Assembly (NCBI RefSeq): GCF_042686125.1
Contig: NZ_JBHUOV010000001.1
Location: forward strand, 372,001-436,000
Length of the DNA stretch: 64,000 bases
Reading direction: 5' to 3'
DNA from: Oceanihabitans iliipiscarium
Lineage (GTDB): Bacteria > Bacteroidota > Bacteroidia > Flavobacteriales > Flavobacteriaceae
Shown here one piece after another: positions 60,431 through 64,000 of the stretch. The notes beneath the pieces are model-generated. The model was not told the origin of the DNA. It worked only from the letters and a program-made list of their open reading frames with translations, and did not search any database. The position numbers were made by a program, and so were the translations under genes. Numbering within the stretch: position 1 is the stretch's first letter; each line of letters begins with the position of its first letter.

Positions 60431-61972
60431 TTGAAATACAAAGAACATTATGATGTTGTTATTGTTGGAAGTGGTTTAGCTGGATTGGTTTCGGGAATCA
60501 TTCTTGCTAAAGAAGGTAAAAGTGTTTGTGTACTTGAAAAAAACAATCAATATGGAGGAAACCTGCAAACCTTTGTGCGCAACAAAACCATTTTTGATAC
60601 AGGAGTACATTATATTGGTGGTTTAAGTGAAGGGCAAAATCTGCATCAATACTTTAAATATATCGACATATTAAAAGGTCTTAATTTTCATAAAATGGAT
60701 GAAGACGGATTTGATATTATTTCTTTTGATAATGACCCTAAAGAGTATAGACATGCTCAAGGCTATGATAATTTCATAAAAAATTTATTAGAAGATTTCC
60801 CTGAAGAAGAAGAAGGTATTCGGATGTATTGCGAAAAGCTGCAAGAAACTTGTAAAAAGTTTCCATTATACTCACTTCAAAAAGGAAAACCTTATTATGA
60901 TGATGCTGAAATTTTTCAGCTTCCCGCTAAAGAATTCATCAACTCATTTACTAAAAACAAAAAACTACAAGCTGTCTTAGCTGGTTCGAACTACCTGTAT
61001 GCAGGAGATAAAAACCGAACGCCATTTTTTGTTCATGCTTTGTCAACCAACTCTTATATTCAAAGCTCTTATCGATGTATTAATGGTGGAAGCCAAATTA
61101 CAAAAGTCCTTATCAGGCGTTTAAAAGAACAAAACGGAGAAACTTATAACCATCACGAAGTTTCAAAATTTAATTTTGAAGATGGTAAAATTTGTTCTGT
61201 AACAACAACAAAAGGTATAGAAATAAAAGGCGATTTATTTATTTCTAATATTGAACCCAAACTAACTATAAAAATGGTTGGTGAAGATAAATTTAGAAAA
61301 TCATATACCAATCGAATTGAAAAAATTGAAAGTACCATTGCAGCTTTCACCTTATATATTGTACTAAAACCAAATTCATTTAAATACAAGAATAAAAATT
61401 ACTACCATTTTAAAGATCCTAATAAAGTATGGGATTCTCATCATTACACACAAGAAAGTTGGCCAGAAGGTTATATGATGTCTATGGGAATTAAGAAGAA
61501 TTCTAATGGTTATGGCGATAGTATTGCAGTCATGACTTACATGCGTTATGATGAAGTTGAACCTTGGGAAGATACGTTTAATACTGTAGCTCATAAAAAT
61601 GAACGCGGACAAACCTACGAGCAATTTAAAACTGAAAAAGCAGAAATTCTTATTGATGAACTCGAGAAGAAATTTCCAAATTTAAGAGATTGTATTGAAG
61701 CTTATTATACCTCTACACCACTTTCTTATAGAGATTATATTGGTAGTAATCGTGGCTCAATGTATGCATATGTTAAAGATGTTAATAAGCCTTTGCATTC
61801 GCATTTATCTCCTAAAACGAAAATAAAAAACCTGTATTTTACTGGTCAGAGTTTAAATATGCATGGCATTTTAGGGGTGACTATTAGCGCTATTATTACC
61901 TGTTCTGAAATTCTTGGTAAAGACTATTTGTTGGATAAAATTTTAGAATCTAATAAACATGAAGTTCAATAA
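60431..61972 (+). CDS. CrtI/retinol-saturase-like FAD oxidoreductase, TTG start
   Basis: 513 residues from TTG 60431, only 4 bases after the upstream stop. There is no nearby ATG, and the FAD-binding motif VVIVGSGLAGLVSG starts at residue 9. EKNNQYGGNLQTF and the C-terminal FTGQSLNMHGILGVTISA signature match the phytoene desaturase/retinol saturase-type superfamily. In a polyene cluster it may desaturate or saturate double bonds in the chain. Substrate is not determined by sequence. Confidence 0.88.
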   Translation: MKYKEHYDVVIVGSGLAGLVSGIILAKEGKSVCVLEKNNQYGGNLQTFVRNKTIFDTGVHYIGGLSEGQNLHQYFKYIDILKGLNFHKMDEDGFDIISFDNDPKEYRHAQGYDNFIKNLLEDFPEEEEGIRMYCEKLQETCKKFPLYSLQKGKPYYDDAEIFQLPAKEFINSFTKNKKLQAVLAGSNYLYAGDKNRTPFFVHALSTNSYIQSSYRCINGGSQITKVLIRRLKEQNGETYNHHEVSKFNFEDGKICSVTTTKGIEIKGDLFISNIEPKLTIKMVGEDKFRKSYTNRIEKIESTIAAFTLYIVLKPNSFKYKNKNYYHFKDPNKVWDSHHYTQESWPEGYMMSMGIKKNSNGYGDSIAVMTYMRYDEVEPWEDTFNTVAHKNERGQTYEQFKTEKAEILIDELEKKFPNLRDCIEAYYTSTPLSYRDYIGSNRGSMYAYVKDVNKPLHSHLSPKTKIKNLYFTGQSLNMHGILGVTISAIITCSEILGKDYLLDKILESNKHEVQ

Positions 61973-61983
61973 ACGATGTAATA

Positions 61984-62859
61984 ATGGGACAATTTAAACT
62001 AACAAACATTGAACGTGTTAAAGACATTACAAAAGAAGATTTTGTAAAAAATTACTACAAACCTCAACGTCCTGTTTTAATCGAAAATTTGACAAAAGAC
62101 TGGGACGCTTATGATAAATGGAATTTAGATTACATTCAATCTCTAGCCGAAGACCAAGTGGTTCCATTATACAATAATCAAGAAACAAAAGGAAAGCAAA
62201 AATCTGCTGAGCCAGCAACACACATGAAACTGTATGATTATATCGAAATCTTAAAAACTCAGCCAACAGATTTGCGTATTTTCTTTTATGACATGATGAA
62301 AAAAATGCCTGTTTTAGCTAAAGATTTTAAATATCCAGATATTGGTATGAAGTTTTTTAAACGCTTACCTGTTCTGTTCTTTGGAAGCAAAGGCTCTCAA
62401 GTATTAGCACACTACGATATGGATTTAGCAGATTTAGTACATGTTCATTTTCATGGTACTAAACGGGTTACACTTTTTTCACCTGAACAAACCAAATTTT
62501 TATATAGAATCCCTTTTGCTGTCCATAATTTAGAAGCTATCGACATGACTAATCCAGATTTTGAAAAATATCCTGCATTAAAACACGTTGAAGCTATTCA
62601 AGTAGAAATGAAACATGGCGAAGCACTTTACATGCCTAGTGGTTATTGGCACTTTGTTGAATATTTAGATGGCGGATTTTCTATGACTTTAAGAGCCTTT
62701 TCTAAAAAACCAAAAATTGCACTAAACATGCTATATAATGTGTTTTTTATGCGCCATTTTGAAAACTTTATGCGCAAAAGAAAAGGACAAAAATGGATAG
62801 ATTACAAAAACAGATTAGCCATTAAAAAAACGAATAAAACTTTAAAAAAGATTAAATAA
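61984..62859 (+). CDS. Cupin-like JmjC-type protein
   Basis: 291 residues with a double-stranded beta-helix core: VLAHYDMDLADLVHVHFHGTKRVTLFSPEQ (about 139-168) and GEALYMPSGYWHFVEYLDGGFSMTLR (about 211-236). The His/Asp pattern (HYD, then GYWH) is consistent with an Fe(II)/2-oxoglutarate-dependent oxygenase, such as a hydroxylase. It may hydroxylate a ring or chain position; alternatively it is a non-enzymatic cupin. It lies 11 bases after the FAD enzyme and directly before the C45 gene. Confidence 0.85.
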   Translation: MGQFKLTNIERVKDITKEDFVKNYYKPQRPVLIENLTKDWDAYDKWNLDYIQSLAEDQVVPLYNNQETKGKQKSAEPATHMKLYDYIEILKTQPTDLRIFFYDMMKKMPVLAKDFKYPDIGMKFFKRLPVLFFGSKGSQVLAHYDMDLADLVHVHFHGTKRVTLFSPEQTKFLYRIPFAVHNLEAIDMTNPDFEKYPALKHVEAIQVEMKHGEALYMPSGYWHFVEYLDGGFSMTLRAFSKKPKIALNMLYNVFFMRHFENFMRKRKGQKWIDYKNRLAIKKTNKTLKKIK

Positions 62860-62860
62860 T

Positions 62861-64000
62861 ATGATATTAAATTGGTCTTTCCTAAAACAGCACTTTTATA
62901 TCCTTATACTTTTTTTAGTATTATCCTCTTGTGGCATATCAAAATCTATAAATGATATTCCAGATGTAAGCACTTATGATGCCTCTATTTCTGAAAGAAT
63001 AACCATTAACGATTCAACCTTTACTTCAGGAACAAATAGTTTTTCAAAAAATAAATATGGCGCTTATGAATTATATGTTGAAGGCAATCCGTATCAACTC
63101 GGATTAAACACAGGGCTTCTAACTCAAGAATTATTCAAAACTCAAGAACATGCTTTTTTGAGTAAAGTGGATGAATTAGTCCCTTCAAAATTTAAGCAGT
63201 ATTTACTCCGAAAAGTTTTAGCCTTTTATAATCGGAAAATGTATTTACATATTCCTGAAGAATACAAGGCAGAAATTTATGGGCTCTCAAAATATGCTTC
63301 AAACGATTACAACCATATCGCCGAAAATTATCTGCGTGTCTTATACCTTCATGGTGCTCATGATATTGGTCATGCTTTACAAGATTTAGCTTTAGTTGGG
63401 TGTTCTTCATTTGCTGCTTGGGGAAATAAAACCGAAGATGGTCAACTTCTTATTGGTCGTAATTTTGACTTCTATGCTGGAGATGATTTTGCGAAAAATA
63501 AAATCATTGCTTTTGTGAATCCAACCGAAGGTTACAAATTTATGTCAGTCACTTGGGCAGGAATGGTTGGTGTGGTTTCTGGTATGAATGAACACGGATT
63601 AACCGTAACTATAAATGCTGGAAAATCTAAAATCCCATTCATTGCCAAAACACCTATTTCCATTTTAACACGTGAAATTTTACAATATGCTTCTACTATT
63701 GATGAGGCCATTGCCATTGCTAAAAAACGACAGGTTTTTGTGTCTGAATCCATTTTTATTGGAAGCGCTCTAGACAAAAAAGCAATTACAATTGAAGTGT
63801 CTCCTAAGAATTTCGGTGTTTATGAAGTTGAAAATACAAATCAACTCATTTGCTCCAATCACTTTCAAAGTGAGGCTTATGCAGATGATGAAAACAATAT
63901 AAAACATAAAGCCGAAAGTCATTCGCAATATCGTTATGAACGCATGGAAGAGTTGATTGCAGCCTCTGAAAAATTAACCGTTCAAGGCGCAGTAGATATC
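62861..64000 (+). CDS. C45-family NTN hydrolase/acyltransferase lipoprotein, cut by window end
   Basis: At least 380 residues; the frame is open at the right edge. A lipoprotein signal (YILILFLVLSSCGIS) gives a lipidated Cys at about 24. The N-terminal nucleophile-type Cys is in ALVGCSSFAAWGNKTEDG, followed by LIGRNFDFYAGDDF and SVTWAGMVGVVSGMNEHG, typical of acyl-CoA:6-aminopenicillanate acyltransferase/C45 proteins. Such enzymes hydrolyse or form amide or ester bonds, so it is another candidate for joining pigment parts outside the cytoplasm. ATG 62861 follows the cupin-like stop by one base. Confidence 0.86.
   Translation, partial: MILNWSFLKQHFYILILFLVLSSCGISKSINDIPDVSTYDASISERITINDSTFTSGTNSFSKNKYGAYELYVEGNPYQLGLNTGLLTQELFKTQEHAFLSKVDELVPSKFKQYLLRKVLAFYNRKMYLHIPEEYKAEIYGLSKYASNDYNHIAENYLRVLYLHGAHDIGHALQDLALVGCSSFAAWGNKTEDGQLLIGRNFDFYAGDDFAKNKIIAFVNPTEGYKFMSVTWAGMVGVVSGMNEHGLTVTINAGKSKIPFIAKTPISILTREILQYASTIDEAIAIAKKRQVFVSESIFIGSALDKKAITIEVSPKNFGVYEVENTNQLICSNHFQSEAYADDENNIKHKAESHSQYRYERMEELIAASEKLTVQGAVDI

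Larger units (their letters stand above)
32553..64000. other. Flexirubin-type (aryl polyene + dialkylresorcinol) biosynthetic gene cluster, right end beyond window
   Basis: The region combines tyrosine ammonia-lyase, DarA, DarB, two ACPs, several ketosynthases, FabG-type reductase, three hotdog dehydratase-like proteins, multiple acyltransferase candidates, an MMPL fusion, LolA-like carrier, ABC transporter and methyltransferase. All but one gene are on the plus strand, mostly with gaps of a few bases or overlaps. This set matches what is known of flexirubin clusters in Flavobacterium and Chitinophaga. No aryl-CoA/ACP ligase or phosphopantetheinyl transferase is visible, so the cluster probably continues to the right. 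Confidence 0.93.

Noticed and set aside
1..64000. tRNA, rRNA, phage or transposon genes
   Set aside because: No cloverleaf with TTCRA-type arm, no rRNA text, no integrase, transposase or phage structural gene was recognised by eye; a tRNAscan or Infernal run would be needed to exclude small RNAs fully.

Overview
The window is AT-rich chromosomal DNA from a member of the Bacteroidetes, most likely family Flavobacteriaceae. Several things point there: starts preceded by A-rich tracts rather than Shine-Dalgarno sequences, TAnnTTTG-type -7 promoter elements, many short lipoproteins, and above all a flexirubin-type (aryl polyene plus dialkylresorcinol) pigment cluster. I saw no rRNA, tRNA, CRISPR array, transposase or phage gene, and no gene-free stretch reaches 300 bases.

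Layout. (1) 1-1.6 kb: a small membrane protein, then an arsenic-type ArsR/DUF6428-like pair with a perfect palindrome in its promoter. (2) 1.7-5.3 kb, minus strand: GNAT acetyltransferase, aspartate kinase and a bifunctional aminolipid acyltransferase. (3) 5.4-9.7 kb: fbp, followed by a compact four-gene unit of a coiled-coil protein, a coiled-coil protein with a roadblock/longin-like C-terminus, a Ras-like small GTPase and a hybrid histidine kinase. This is the best candidate here for an uncharacterised signalling system. (4) 9.7-32.5 kb: housekeeping and accessory genes, including a TerB-like protein, mfd, a TlpA-like thioredoxin, yraN, a HEAT-repeat protein, an S66 carboxypeptidase, metG, ssb, a beta-lactamase-fold lipoprotein, DinB, GNAT, CBS, M28 and M13 peptidases, and a threonine-dehydrogenase-type SDR. 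(5) 32.5-64 kb: the flexirubin-type cluster. It has one divergent halogenase-like flavoprotein gene, then about 30 tightly packed plus-strand genes running off the right edge.

How the pigment genes fit together (inference from family knowledge). A tyrosine ammonia-lyase makes the 4-hydroxycinnamoyl starter. Two acyl carrier proteins, several ketosynthases (including a KS/chain-length-factor-like pair), a FabG-type reductase and three hotdog dehydratase-like proteins build the polyene. DarA and DarB make the dialkylresorcinol. LpxL-like, PlsC-like, BtrH-like and C45-type acyltransferase candidates could join or anchor the parts. A methyltransferase and the halogenase-like enzyme could decorate the product. 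An ABC transporter, an MMPL exporter fusion, a LolA-like carrier, a lipoprotein and a beta-barrel protein suggest delivery to the outer membrane. No aryl-acyl ligase and no phosphopantetheinyl transferase are visible in the window. Two copies of a GC-richer dispersed repeat lie upstream of metG and inside the pigment cluster.
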